Of a stretch of 33,194 nt of DNA, positions 1-8,545 are shown piece after piece. A program made the translations under genes and the position numbers. The stretch is taken from the NCBI GenBank assembly GCA_009700025.1, contig WLMW01000010.1:1-33194 (forward strand), written 5' to 3'. Origin of the DNA: Actinomycetota bacterium (GTDB lineage: Bacteria; Actinomycetota; Actinomycetes; Nanopelagicales; Nanopelagicaceae). Each line of letters opens with the position of its first letter. The stretch's first letter is position 1. The notes below the pieces were generated by a model. It made no database searches. It saw only the letters and a list, made by a program, of their open reading frames with translations, and was not told where the DNA came from.

Positions 1-252
1 CGCGATCTTCGCGGTAAGGCTGCCAAGATTCGCGAAAAGCGCGATGGCATTGAAGGTTACGGTGATGGAATTCTTTCGACTCCAGAGCCAGTTGCAGTAA
101 TTGTTCCAGAGGCAGTCGTTGAAGCTCCAGTGGTTGAAGCAGTTGTTGAAGCTCCAGTGGTTGAAGCAGTTGTTGAAGCTCCAGTGGTTGAAGCAGTTGT
201 TGAAGCTCCAGTTACAGAAGTTGTAGCTGAAGACGAAACTCCTCAAGCTTAA
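1..252 (+). CDS. rplS: 50S ribosomal protein L19, C-terminal part (5' end outside window)
   Basis: The open frame enters from the left edge and ends at TAA 250-252, so it has no start and is absent from the ORF track. The first residues (RDLRGKAAKIREKR) match the basic C-terminal end of ribosomal protein L19, which lies at the 30S-50S interface. The protein does not stop there. It continues for about 60 residues rich in Val, Glu, Ala and Pro, built on a nine-residue repeat, and ends EDETPQA. Ordinary L19 proteins end near the basic segment, so this acidic tail is an extension. The following lepB begins 12 nt downstream, the usual actinobacterial rplS-lepB order. Identification is supported by both the basic motif and synteny; the tail's function is unknown. 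Confidence 0.88.
   Translation, partial: RDLRGKAAKIREKRDGIEGYGDGILSTPEPVAVIVPEAVVEAPVVEAVVEAPVVEAVVEAPVVEAVVEAPVTEVVAEDETPQA
118..213 (+). repeat. 27-bp coding tandem repeat, three exact copies plus a partial fourth
   Basis: Units at 118-144, 145-171 and 172-198 are identical at the nucleotide level and each encodes VEAPVVEAV. A fourth unit starts at 199 and diverges after 15 bases. Identical synonymous codons in each copy point to recent duplication or slippage rather than old conserved repeats. The array lies inside the C-terminal tail of L19. Confidence 0.95.
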
Positions 253-264
253 AGAACTTTACAC

Positions 265-918
265 ATGCGCCGAAAGGGATCCCTACTACGGGAGTTCCCA
301 GTTCTTGTAATTGTTGCTCTCCTTGTCTCGCTTTTAATTAAGACTTTCTTAGTGCAGTTTTTCTATATTCCATCGGGCTCAATGGAAAATACTTTGCAGA
401 TTCAAGATCGTGTTGCAGTCAACAGGCTTCCAATAATTTCAAAGAATATTTCTCGTGGTGATGTCGTGGTCTTTAGAGATCCCGCAAATTGGTTACCCGA
501 AATTGATGAGACCACATCTAATCCAGTTATCGCAAAAGTGAAGAGTGGACTAGTTGCCGTGGGGATACTCCCCAATCCGGCGAAGCAGTATTTAGTTAAA
601 AGGGCTATAGGTGTAGCCGGCGATCGCATAGTTTGTTGCACTAAAAAAGGTCTCCTGACCGTGAATGGGACGGCGATTAAAGAGCCCTATATATTTGCTG
701 GAAACACTCCTAGCGAAATGAACTTCGATGTGACGGTACCTAAGGGCAAACTTTGGGTGATGGGTGATCACCGTGGGGCTAGTGCAGATTCTCGCTACCA
801 CCAAGAAGATGTCAACGAGGGAATGGTCCCCGTATCACGAGTTACTGGTCGAGTTTTTGCGGTTATCTGGCCATTTAAAAATATTGCATATATTCCACAG
901 ATCGATGTTGTTAAGTAG
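265..918 (+). CDS. lepB: Signal peptidase I
   Basis: Type I signal peptidase, the membrane-anchored Ser/Lys protease that removes signal peptides from secreted proteins. A short cytoplasmic basic segment is followed by one transmembrane helix at about residues 11-33. The catalytic serine is Ser39 in IPSGSM and the general-base lysine is Lys112 in VKRAIGVAGD. The conserved box E appears as GDHRGASADSR (family form GDNR-S-DSR), so His replaces the usual Asn. At 217 aa it has one anchor and a normal small actinobacterial length. It starts 12 nt after rplS and ends 6 nt before rnhB, so the three are probably co-transcribed. Confidence 0.95.
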   Translation: MRRKGSLLREFPVLVIVALLVSLLIKTFLVQFFYIPSGSMENTLQIQDRVAVNRLPIISKNISRGDVVVFRDPANWLPEIDETTSNPVIAKVKSGLVAVGILPNPAKQYLVKRAIGVAGDRIVCCTKKGLLTVNGTAIKEPYIFAGNTPSEMNFDVTVPKGKLWVMGDHRGASADSRYHQEDVNEGMVPVSRVTGRVFAVIWPFKNIAYIPQIDVVK

Positions 919-924
919 TTTCTA

Positions 925-1539
925 ATGAAAGTGATTGAGCAGCAGCTCATCAATGCAGGAATTTCACCTATCGCAGGAGTCGATGAAGCTGGCCGTGGTG
1001 CTTGTGCCGGGCCACTTGTTATTGCCGCGTTAATTTTAAAAGATCTCAGCGATCCTGGGTTAGAACAAGTGCGTGATTCCAAAGAACTTTCAGAGAATAA
1101 ACGCGAGCAAATCTTTGATCAGATACTAGCGTTGGCATCGAGTGTGAATATCGTAATTGTTCCAGCACAGGAAGTTGATTCACGGGGCGTTCATGCTGCA
1201 AACATTGATGGAATGCGTCGGGCGGTTCACGGTCTAGATCAAATACCTGCTTATGTACTAACTGATGGCTACGCTATTGAAGGGTTAGCTGTACCGAACT
1301 TGGCGGTCTGGAAAGGCGATCAAGTCGCGGTAACAATTAGCGCAGCTTCGATTATTGCGAAAGTAACTAGAGATCGAATCATGCGCGAGATGGATATTAT
1401 TTATCCGGCTTATGGTTTTGCTGGCCACAAGGGATATATCACTGCAGCACATACAAAAGCTCTAATTAAAAATGGTGTGTGTATAGAACATCGACGATCT
1501 TTTTCAAATATTGCCGCGCTCATCCACAGAGAAATTTAA
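925..1539 (+). CDS. rnhB: Ribonuclease HII
   Basis: RNase HII cleaves the RNA strand of RNA-DNA hybrids and starts removal of single ribonucleotides misincorporated in DNA. The N-terminal motif GVDEAGRG carries the first two metal-binding acids, Asp20 and Glu21. Further acids are Asp114 in VLTDGYAI and Asp150 in the signature AASIIAKVTRDR. The 204-aa length is typical. It follows lepB by 6 nt. In many actinobacteria a DUF2469 gene lies between rnhB and yraN; here only 42 bp separate them and no such gene fits. Confidence 0.96.
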   Translation: MKVIEQQLINAGISPIAGVDEAGRGACAGPLVIAALILKDLSDPGLEQVRDSKELSENKREQIFDQILALASSVNIVIVPAQEVDSRGVHAANIDGMRRAVHGLDQIPAYVLTDGYAIEGLAVPNLAVWKGDQVAVTISAASIIAKVTRDRIMREMDIIYPAYGFAGHKGYITAAHTKALIKNGVCIEHRRSFSNIAALIHREI

Positions 1540-1581
1540 GAGAGTCCGCATTGTCAGGGTGTCTATTTATTCTCACCGACT

Positions 1582-1947
1582 ATGCAAACAAAACATAATC
1601 AACGCACCGGCGCATTAGGTGAAGAAGCAGTCACTAGATATCTAATTGAACACAATACCGAGATTGTCGAACGTAACTGGCGGATTCGAGAGGGTGAAAT
1701 TGACATTATTGCCCTCCACCCAAGCGGAGTATTTGCCTTCGTCGAAGTAAAGACGCGATCATCTTTGGTTTTTGGCCATCCTTTTGAAGCCATCAATCGT
1801 GACAAAGCCCACCGCATGCAGAGATTGGCACTTGCCTGGTTAGCAACACATGGATGTCTAGGTTGTGATTACCAAATTGATGTGGCCGCGGTATTAATTG
1901 GCAGTAATGGAGCACACTCGATTGAATACCGAGCCAAGATTTTATGA
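1582..1947 (+). CDS. yraN: YraN / UPF0102 family nuclease-fold protein
   Basis: A small (121 aa) UPF0102 protein with a restriction-endonuclease-like PD-(D/E)XK fold. The N-terminal RTGALGEEAV and the core GEIDIIA followed by FVEVKTR supply the Glu, Asp, Glu and Lys expected of this fold. The biological role of the family is not settled; DNA processing is often assumed from its place beside comM and dprA. Its 3' end overlaps comM by four bases (ATGA), indicating translational coupling. A TATTCT at 1568-1573 lies 8 nt before the ATG and could be a near-leaderless internal promoter, but the gene may simply be read through from rnhB. Confidence 0.9.
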   Translation: MQTKHNQRTGALGEEAVTRYLIEHNTEIVERNWRIREGEIDIIALHPSGVFAFVEVKTRSSLVFGHPFEAINRDKAHRMQRLALAWLATHGCLGCDYQIDVAAVLIGSNGAHSIEYRAKIL

Positions 1948-3464
1948 CTTTAGCCCAGACAACTTCGGTGGCATTGCTAGGCCTTGATGGGCACCTAGTA
2001 ACCGTAGAAGTAGATATCGCAGATGGTGTTCCCATGTATTCACTTTTGGGTCTTCCTGACACAGCACTTTCAGAGTCTCGTGAACGCGTGCGGGCCGCAA
2101 TGGTCAACTGTGCAGAGATTTGGCCCAACAAAAAAGTGACCGTTTCACTATCACCTGCTTGGTTACCTAAAGGAGGCTCAGGTTTCGATCTTGCGATTTG
2201 CATTGCACTTTTATCGGCGCATGAAACTATCCAACCAGAACGCATTTGTGATGTGGTTTTTCTCGGTGAGTTATCTCTTGACGGAAGAATTCGGTCGGTA
2301 CGAGGTGTATTACCAGCACTTATGGCGGCATTTCGTTCGGGGATAAGAGTTGCAGTAGTTCCTGCCGCTAATGCTGCAGAAGCTGGCCTCATGCAAGGTA
2401 TGGAAATTATTGCCATGGATCATTTGAAAAGTGTTCTTCGATGGCTACGCACCGGACAGCGTGAAGTTTCGCAAGAAATTGATTATCAATGGACACACAG
2501 TGAAGAACTTTTAGATTTTGCTGATGTAGCGGGACAACCTCAGGCACGTTTAGCTGCTGAGATCGCAGCAACCGGTGGGCACCACATTTTATTGATTGGC
2601 CCGCCAGGAGCTGGTAAGACAATGATTGCCGAACGAATTCCTACAATCATGCCTGCGTTAACCATTGCACAAGCCCTTGAAGTCAGCGCCGTACATTCGT
2701 TAGCTGGAACATTTGCAACACGATCGCCAACATCACTCGTTGCTCCAATTGTAAGTCCGCATCACACAACTACTCGAGTTGCTATGGTCGGTGGTGGTGC
2801 ACACTCAATTAAACCTGGTGCATGCTCACTTGCTCATCATGGAGTTCTCTTCATCGATGAGGCACCCGAATGTCCATCAGGAGTATTAGATTCCTTGCGG
2901 CAACCTTTGGAGGCTGGAAGCATCTCAATTGCCCGGAGTATTGGAAATGTAACTTTTCCAGCTCAGTTTTTGCTTGTTTTAGCTGCAAATCCGTGTCCAT
3001 GTGGAAAGTTCAGTGGAAGAGGAAGAAATTGCACGTGCACTTCACAACAGGTTCGTCGTTACTTGGGAAAACTTTCAGGTCCGCTCATGGATCGGATTGA
3101 TTTACGTGTGCATGTAGACCCAGTAGGGCGAATTGATATGGCCCGTAGTGAACTTGGTGAATCAAGTGCTGCAATACGAGCGCGCGTCATTGCGGCGCGT
3201 GACGTCGCACGGAAGCGTTTTGTTGATTTGGGATACTCCTTGAACTCCCAGATTCCAGCACGTGCACTTCGAACAGTTTTTCAACCAGAGCGAACTGCAA
3301 TGAGCTTTCTGCACGATGAACTCGAACAAGAACAAATCACTGCACGTGGACTGCACAAAATTATAAGAGTCGCATGGAGTCTGGCTGATTTATATGGCCA
3401 TGAGATTCCAAATCTGGCCGATGTTATGCAAGCACATTCAATGAGAGGTGGAATTGAGATTTGA
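1944..3464 (+). CDS. comM: ComM / YifB-family Mg-chelatase-like AAA+ ATPase
   Basis: This family includes ComM, a hexameric helicase promoting branch migration during natural transformation; many members are annotated as Mg chelatase. Residues 1-170 form the Lon-like N-terminal domain. The AAA+ core has Walker A GPPGAGKT (219-226) and Walker B VLFIDE (301-306), followed by an arginine-rich Mg-chelatase C-terminal region. A cysteine cluster, NPCPCG with CTC downstream, is the zinc-finger-like insert typical of the family. At 506 aa it is full length. It overlaps yraN by 4 bp and dprA by 4 bp (TTGA), so the three are translated as a coupled set. It belongs to DNA uptake or recombination, not chlorophyll synthesis. 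Confidence 0.94.
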   Translation: MTLAQTTSVALLGLDGHLVTVEVDIADGVPMYSLLGLPDTALSESRERVRAAMVNCAEIWPNKKVTVSLSPAWLPKGGSGFDLAICIALLSAHETIQPERICDVVFLGELSLDGRIRSVRGVLPALMAAFRSGIRVAVVPAANAAEAGLMQGMEIIAMDHLKSVLRWLRTGQREVSQEIDYQWTHSEELLDFADVAGQPQARLAAEIAATGGHHILLIGPPGAGKTMIAERIPTIMPALTIAQALEVSAVHSLAGTFATRSPTSLVAPIVSPHHTTTRVAMVGGGAHSIKPGACSLAHHGVLFIDEAPECPSGVLDSLRQPLEAGSISIARSIGNVTFPAQFLLVLAANPCPCGKFSGRGRNCTCTSQQVRRYLGKLSGPLMDRIDLRVHVDPVGRIDMARSELGESSAAIRARVIAARDVARKRFVDLGYSLNSQIPARALRTVFQPERTAMSFLHDELEQEQITARGLHKIIRVAWSLADLYGHEIPNLADVMQAHSMRGGIEI

Positions 3465-4321
3465 ACGAGCGAGAAGCCAGAGCAACCCTCTTTAGCGCAG
3501 TAGAGGGAGCGCATCCTTTTTGGGCCCGTGAGATATTTTCGCAAGGCGCATTAACCGTGATAAAAAAACTACAAAATGGAAGCTATGACTCCATTAAATA
3601 TGAAAAGTTAATTAAAGCTGTGACAGCCACCTCGAGTGATTATGTGTTCACCTCGATTGAGAAAGCAGGCGCTGAGCTTCTAACCCCTGGCGATGCAATG
3701 TGGCCCCAGTCAGTTGATGATTTAATAGCACCACCTATTGCGCTGGTAATTAAAGGTAATAGCGCTACGTTGTCTATGCATTCACTTGCAATTGTAGGAA
3801 CTCGGAATCCAACACACTACGGCGCACGAATCGCTGGAGATTTTGCCGCAGGTTTTGTCGATCGCGAGTGGGGGATCATCAGCGGTGGGGCATACGGTAT
3901 AGATTCATATGCGCATAAAGGCGCCTTAATCGCCGAAGGAATAACCGTTGCCGTCATTGCTTCTGGAGTCGACATCAACTATCCGGCAGGCAATTCACGT
4001 CTATTTGCCGAAATATGCGAGGCCGGTGCAATTGTTAGCGAGGTGATGCCGGGTTACCCCGCATTACCTGCACGTTTCTTAACTCGTAATCGATTGATTG
4101 CAGCGCTGGCACAGGCGACGTTAGTGGTTGAAGCAGCATTTCGAAGCGGCTCATTGCGAACCGCTAGAGATGCAGCTGAGTTAATGCGTCCGGTCATGGC
4201 AATTCCCGGGCCGATAAATTCACCAACAAGTGAGGGTTGTCATCGATTAATTGGTGAGAGAGCCGCAGAGATCGTGACATCAGTGGCCGATGCAGTGGAG
4301 TTTATCGGCATTAATAGATGA
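3461..4321 (+). CDS. dprA: DNA processing protein DprA
   Basis: DprA (Smf) binds incoming single-stranded DNA and loads RecA during transformation. The Rossmann-like core begins at about residue 108 with AIVGTRNPT, followed by SGGAYGID (141-148) and the conserved stretch RFLTRNRLIAAL at about 205-216. The 286-aa protein ends soon after the core, so it lacks the C-terminal winged-helix domain found in longer DprA proteins. The start is a TTG whose last bases form the TGA stop of comM, a four-base overlap. The next in-frame ATGs lie too far inside the protein, so the TTG is the most sensible start. Confidence 0.93.
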   Translation: MNEREARATLFSAVEGAHPFWAREIFSQGALTVIKKLQNGSYDSIKYEKLIKAVTATSSDYVFTSIEKAGAELLTPGDAMWPQSVDDLIAPPIALVIKGNSATLSMHSLAIVGTRNPTHYGARIAGDFAAGFVDREWGIISGGAYGIDSYAHKGALIAEGITVAVIASGVDINYPAGNSRLFAEICEAGAIVSEVMPGYPALPARFLTRNRLIAALAQATLVVEAAFRSGSLRTARDAAELMRPVMAIPGPINSPTSEGCHRLIGERAAEIVTSVADAVEFIGINR

Positions 4322-4333
4322 GAGAATAAAGAC

Positions 4334-5254
4334 ATGAATCAACATCGTTCGGGTTTCGTTGCCATTGTTGGCCGCCCAAACGTTGGAAAATCCACTCTCA
4401 TTAATGCATTAGTCGGCAGCAAAATTGCTATTACTTCACATCATCCAAATACTACGCGAAGTGCAATCCGTGGAATCGTTCATGGACCGGATTTTCAAGC
4501 GGTACTCGTTGACACTCCGGGTGTTCACAAACCGAAAACTCTCTTAGGGCATCGCCTTAACGCCGTTGTCGATCAGAGTATGGACTCAGTAGATGTTGTA
4601 ATTATGTGCATTCCTGCCGATGAGACTTCAGGCGCGGGAGATTTGTATATTTCTGCAGAAATTGCAAAACACCCTCGAGCCAAGAAGTTTGCAGTTATCA
4701 CTAAAACCGACTTGATCTCTAAAGAGAAGTTAGCTTTGCGCTTAGCTGGCATCATGGCATTGGCGCAAGGTTTCGTCTGGGATGAAATCATTCCTGTATC
4801 GGCTGCAATCCATAATCAAATTGAATTATTGAACGAACTTATCGGCGATAACTTACCTATTGGGCCGGCTTATTACCCTGCAGGAACAACAAGTGATCAA
4901 GCAATTGAGGCGCTAATCTGTGAATTCATTCGCGAAGCTGCCTTGCAAGATGTGCGAGAAGAAATGCCGCACTCGATAGTTGTAACTATCGATGAGTTTG
5001 GTGAGCGCGAAGAAAAGGGATCTAGACCCTTCTATGACGTACATGCAACCATCCACGTCGAACGTGATACTCAACGTGCAATTTTGCTAGGCCATCAGGG
5101 AACTCGTTTGAAGGAAATCGGCATTAGGGCACGTGCTGATATCGAACGTGCTCTTGTAGCCAAAATATTTCTTGGCCTTCACATAAAAGTATCGAAAGAG
5201 TGGCAGCGAGATCCCAAACTACTTGAACGTTTAGGCTTCGGCGATAATAGCTAA
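4334..5254 (+). CDS. era: GTPase Era
   Basis: Era is an essential GTPase that binds the 3' end of 16S rRNA and helps 30S maturation. The G domain shows G1 GRPNVGKS (13-20), G3 DTPG (60-63) and G4 as TKTD (123-126) rather than the commoner NKxD. The C-terminal KH domain is seen in LLGHQGTRLKEIG. At 306 aa it is full length. Era usually sits near ybeY and recO; here it follows dprA by 12 nt, so its position is unusual and it may share the comM-dprA transcript. Its last 24 bases overlap the 3' end of the convergent permease gene. Confidence 0.95.
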   Translation: MNQHRSGFVAIVGRPNVGKSTLINALVGSKIAITSHHPNTTRSAIRGIVHGPDFQAVLVDTPGVHKPKTLLGHRLNAVVDQSMDSVDVVIMCIPADETSGAGDLYISAEIAKHPRAKKFAVITKTDLISKEKLALRLAGIMALAQGFVWDEIIPVSAAIHNQIELLNELIGDNLPIGPAYYPAGTTSDQAIEALICEFIREAALQDVREEMPHSIVVTIDEFGEREEKGSRPFYDVHATIHVERDTQRAILLGHQGTRLKEIGIRARADIERALVAKIFLGLHIKVSKEWQRDPKLLERLGFGDNS

Positions 5255-6112
5255 ATTTGATTTTCGGCTAGCCAAGTAAGAACCTAGAACAACAAGTGGC
5301 AAGCCCACGATAATTCCAAGAGTTATTGGCTCGTTTAAAATTACTATGCCAAGGACTACTGCAACTGCGGTATTAACGTAAGTAGTCAAAGATCCACGAG
5401 CTGGACCTATTTCAACGATTACGATAAAAAACAACATAAATGCAATCGCCGTTGAAAATACGCCAAGTGCAACGAGTGCAGCAATGGCATTGATTGAAAC
5501 AGGATTACTTGGCCACATAAAGATTGAGATTGGCAGATAGAAAAGCGACGTGATTGCCATGGCAACGCCATTAATTGCAATGCCATCTACGCCAGGCAGA
5601 TTAGATGTGACCATCAATACGGCGTACGCATAGAGAATTGCAGCAAGAATGACCATTGCGATAGCTTTTGGATTACTTGTTCCAGTAATCGATTCAATTC
5701 CAACGAGTGCGACGATTCCAATAAATCCAACGATTAAACCGAAAATTCGCTTGGGTTGCCACACTGTGTGATCCCCGCGCATTGAAGTGAAGATTGTGGC
5801 GAAAATAGGTACCGTTGCAACCAACAAACCGGCTAATCCCGAAGAGATTTCTTTCTCCGCATTAGTAATGAGAATCCAAGGTCCCACCATTTCAAGAAAT
5901 GCGTAGGGCAGAACATATTTGATGCCCCGTATTGCATCCATAAAAGTTTTCTTGTGAATTGCAATGGGAATGAGAATTGCGGCACCGATAAGTGTTCGCC
6001 CAGCCACGATTAATGGTGGTGGAATATCGGCTACGGCCACTTTCATCAGTAAATATGGAATTCCCCACAGAAAGCCAACGAAAGCAAATTGAATCCAAGA
6101 TTTACGTGTCAT
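5231..6112 (-). CDS. EamA-family (DMT superfamily) permease
   Basis: A 293-aa integral membrane protein with about ten hydrophobic helices arranged as two EamA repeats; the first begins FAFVGFLWGIPYLLMK. EamA proteins are drug/metabolite transporters, mostly exporters of amino acids or related metabolites, and the substrate cannot be read from sequence. Its ATG directly follows the glgA stop codon with no spacer, so it is probably translated by coupling from the glgA mRNA. The 3' end overlaps era on the other strand by 24 bp. No functional link to glycogen metabolism is implied. Confidence 0.88.
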   Translation of the reverse strand: MTRKSWIQFAFVGFLWGIPYLLMKVAVADIPPPLIVAGRTLIGAAILIPIAIHKKTFMDAIRGIKYVLPYAFLEMVGPWILITNAEKEISSGLAGLLVATVPIFATIFTSMRGDHTVWQPKRIFGLIVGFIGIVALVGIESITGTSNPKAIAMVILAAILYAYAVLMVTSNLPGVDGIAINGVAMAITSLFYLPISIFMWPSNPVSINAIAALVALGVFSTAIAFMLFFIVIVEIGPARGSLTTYVNTAVAVVLGIVILNEPITLGIIVGLPLVVLGSYLASRKSNLAIIAEA

Positions 6113-7273
6113 CTATGCAAGCACGCGTCGATAAAGTTCCACGGTTGCTTCGGCAACAGATTTCCAGCCAAATAGTTCCATGGCTCGCATTCTGCCAGCC
6201 AGACCATACGCTTTGAGTAGATCTGGCTGTGACATCAAACGCGTTATAGCTTCGGTGAGTGCAGTTTCAAATTCAGCGCTATCGCCATGGTAATCAACTA
6301 ACTCACCTGTTTCTTTATCTGATACAACTTCAGGAATTCCACCAACGCGAGAACCCAGTACCGCAGTTTCACAGGCCATGGCCTCAAGATTGACAATGCC
6401 TAATGGCTCATAAACAGATGGACAGATGAAAAGTTCTGCACCAGTTAAAATCGCAGTCAATTCGGAGTGGGGCAGCATGTCTTTTATCCACCAGATGTTG
6501 GGCCTTGACTCTTGGAGCTGCTCAATGAGTTTGCCAACTTCAGTGCCGATTCCTATTTCATCCGGGCTGCCCGCGGCCAAAACTAAACCGTAATCCTTTG
6601 GGACATCTTTCCAAGCGCGCAGCAAGTGCGCTAAACCTTTTTGCCGAGTAATGCGACCAACAAAGATTGCATATCGACCAGTCACCCCGTATTTTGCTGA
6701 AATAGTTGAATCGTGATTAGGTGTAAAACTTGCTGTATCAACGCCATTGCGAATGGTGAAAACTTTTGCTGGATTTATTGCGGGGTAAGCGGCCAACACA
6801 TCGGCTCGCATTGCGTCACTGACAGCAATAATTGCGGCTGCAGATTCGAAAGCTGTTTTTTCTGCCCAAGAGGAAATGGCGAATCCGCCGCCTAGCTGTT
6901 CAGCTTTCCAAGGCCGCAGTGGTTCGAGAGAATGTGCGCTAATGACATGGGGGATTTGGTACTGCAAAGATGCAATGTGGCCCGCTATATTTGCATACCA
7001 GGTGTGTGAATGCACAACATCGACACCCTGCAGATGTGAAGCGATTTCAAGATCCGTTGCTAAGGCCTGCACAGCCGGGTTTGAATCTGCAAACCCATCG
7101 GGAGTTGAGTAACCAAAAGCATCAGTTCGTGGTCCGCCAAAGCAATGAACATCAACATTCACTCCATTGATTGTGCGAAGGGCTTGGGTTAATTGCAGTA
7201 CATGCACACCAGCACCGCCATAAATGGCAGGGGGCCACTCTTTGGTGACTATTCCGATTTTCAAATCGCTCAC
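6113..7273 (-). CDS. glgA: GT4-family glycogen synthase / alpha-maltose-1-phosphate synthase (GlgA/GlgM type)
   Basis: A GT-B fold glycosyltransferase of actinobacterial GlgA type. The N-terminal acceptor-side loop is PPAIYGGAGVHV (14-25) and the EX7E donor motif is EPLGIVNLE (289-297). The 386-aa length matches mycobacterial GlgA rather than the ~480-aa GT5 synthase of E. coli. The mycobacterial orthologue has been shown to form maltose-1-phosphate from ADP-glucose (GlgM), feeding the GlgE route, so either name may apply. The start is GTG, supported by a five-G Shine-Dalgarno tract at 7280-7284, 6 nt upstream. Its divergent partner glgC makes the ADP-glucose donor. Confidence 0.93.
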   Translation of the reverse strand: MSDLKIGIVTKEWPPAIYGGAGVHVLQLTQALRTINGVNVDVHCFGGPRTDAFGYSTPDGFADSNPAVQALATDLEIASHLQGVDVVHSHTWYANIAGHIASLQYQIPHVISAHSLEPLRPWKAEQLGGGFAISSWAEKTAFESAAAIIAVSDAMRADVLAAYPAINPAKVFTIRNGVDTASFTPNHDSTISAKYGVTGRYAIFVGRITRQKGLAHLLRAWKDVPKDYGLVLAAGSPDEIGIGTEVGKLIEQLQESRPNIWWIKDMLPHSELTAILTGAELFICPSVYEPLGIVNLEAMACETAVLGSRVGGIPEVVSDKETGELVDYHGDSAEFETALTEAITRLMSQPDLLKAYGLAGRMRAMELFGWKSVAEATVELYRRVLA

Positions 7274-7279
7274 TGATTT

Positions 7280-7284
7280 CCCCC
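7280..7284 (-). promoter_or_regulatory. Strong Shine-Dalgarno of glgA
   Basis: On the minus strand, TAGGGGG ends 6 nt before the GTG of glgA. It is one of the few strong ribosome binding sites in the window and confirms the GTG start. It contrasts with divergent glgC, which appears leaderless. Confidence 0.75.
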
Positions 7285-7303
7285 TACCTGGTCCACGGGC
7301 TAC

Positions 7304-7313
7304 AGGCTATCGT
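7304..7313. promoter_or_regulatory. Overlapping divergent -10 boxes of glgA and glgC
   Basis: The ten bases AGGCTATCGT contain TATCGT (7308-7313, plus strand), 6 nt before the glgC ATG, and TAGCCT (7309-7304, minus strand), about 30 nt before the glgA GTG. The two boxes share the TA at 7308-7309. The glgC transcript would be leaderless; the glgA transcript would have a leader of about 24 nt with its Shine-Dalgarno. No good -35 is obvious on either side. Confidence 0.55.
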
Positions 7314-7319
7314 TAGCCC

Positions 7320-8543
7320 ATGGCAAAACTTAAACTCCCGCTCGGGATAGTACTTGCCGGTGGTGAAGGAAAGCGCTTAATGCCACTTACAGCTGATAGA
7401 GCCAAGCCCGCAGTTCCATTTGGTGGCTCCTATCGATTGATTGATTTTGTTTTATCGAACTTGGTAAATGCAAATATGTTAAAGATTGCAGTTCTTACGC
7501 AATACAAATCGCATTCACTTGATAGGCATATAACAACCACATGGCGCATGTCGGCTTTACTGGGAAATTACATTACGCCAGTACCAGCGCAACAGCGGCT
7601 AGGACCGCGTTGGTATACCGGTAGTGCAGATGCAATTTTACAGAACTTTAATTTAATTCACGATGAAAACCCTAAACACGTTTTAGTTTTTGGAGCTGAC
7701 CACGTTTATCGTATGGATCCAGGGCAAATGTTTGAACAACATGTTGAATCTGGCGCTGGGGTTACTGTTGCAGCTATACGGATGCCACGATCTGAAGCAC
7801 ATGAATTTGGCGTCATTGAATTAGCCGACGATGGAATAACTATTAAGGCATTCCATGAAAAACCATCTGACCCACCAGCTATGCCAGGTCACCCAGATCT
7901 GTGTTTAGTATCGATGGGAAACTATATTTTTAAGCGTGATGTGATGGAAGAAGCGCTCATTATTGATGCTGAGGATATTGAATCTCGTCATGACTTAGGT
8001 GCAAACATAATTCCATTCTTAACTAATAATGGCGTTGCAAAAGTCTACGATTTTGCGCACAACGTTGTGCCGGGTGAAACAGATCGTGACAAAGGCTACT
8101 GGCGCGACGTTGGTTCCATTGACGCTTACTACGACGCCCATATGGATTTAGTATCGGTGCATCCCATCTTCAATCTGTATAACCGCGACTGGCCGCTCTT
8201 GACTAACCCTCCTTCACTTCCTCCTGCAAAATTTAGCGAGGGAGGAGCCGCTCATGATTCAATCGTTGGCGCAGGAACGATTATCTCCGGTGGCATCTTG
8301 CACAATTCAGTTGTTTCTTATGATGTTGCGGTTGGTAGTGGCGCACTCATCGAAGGCTCTGTACTTATGCCTTCTGTTCATATTGGCAATAAGGCAGTAA
8401 TTAGAAATGCAATCCTTGATAAAAATGTTTTTGTTGAACCTGGAGCTTCAATCGGTGTAGACCTCGAGCGCGATCGCCAGAGGTTTACGATTAGTCCAGG
8501 TGGCGTAATCGTTGTTGGCAAAGGTGTCCGAGTTACAAATTAA
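7320..8543 (+). CDS. glgC: Glucose-1-phosphate adenylyltransferase (ADP-glucose pyrophosphorylase)
   Basis: GlgC makes ADP-glucose from ATP and glucose-1-phosphate, the committed step of glycogen synthesis. The N-terminal nucleotidyltransferase motif [11 protein letters not shown] (14-24) is followed by KPAVPFGG. The sugar-phosphate motif FHEKPS and [10 protein letters not shown] are also present. The C-terminal part is a left-handed beta-helix with hexapeptide-like repeats ([18 protein letters not shown] region). The 407-aa length is normal. It is divergent from glgA with a 46-bp gap. The ATG has no Shine-Dalgarno but sits 6 nt after a TANNNT box, suggesting a leaderless transcript. It ends 2 bp from the convergent xylB stop. 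Confidence 0.96.
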   Translation: MAKLKLPLGIVLAGGEGKRLMPLTADRAKPAVPFGGSYRLIDFVLSNLVNANMLKIAVLTQYKSHSLDRHITTTWRMSALLGNYITPVPAQQRLGPRWYTGSADAILQNFNLIHDENPKHVLVFGADHVYRMDPGQMFEQHVESGAGVTVAAIRMPRSEAHEFGVIELADDGITIKAFHEKPSDPPAMPGHPDLCLVSMGNYIFKRDVMEEALIIDAEDIESRHDLGANIIPFLTNNGVAKVYDFAHNVVPGETDRDKGYWRDVGSIDAYYDAHMDLVSVHPIFNLYNRDWPLLTNPPSLPPAKFSEGGAAHDSIVGAGTIISGGILHNSVVSYDVAVGSGALIEGSVLMPSVHIGNKAVIRNAILDKNVFVEPGASIGVDLERDRQRFTISPGGVIVVGKGVRVTN

Positions 8544-8545
8544 TT

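Noticed and set aside
118-213. Direct repeats as a possible CRISPR array
   Set aside because: The units are contiguous without spacers, are in frame, and encode the L19 tail; it is a coding tandem repeat.
5231-5254. A bidirectional terminator between era and the eamA gene
   Set aside because: The two coding regions overlap here and no hairpin with T-tracts is visible.
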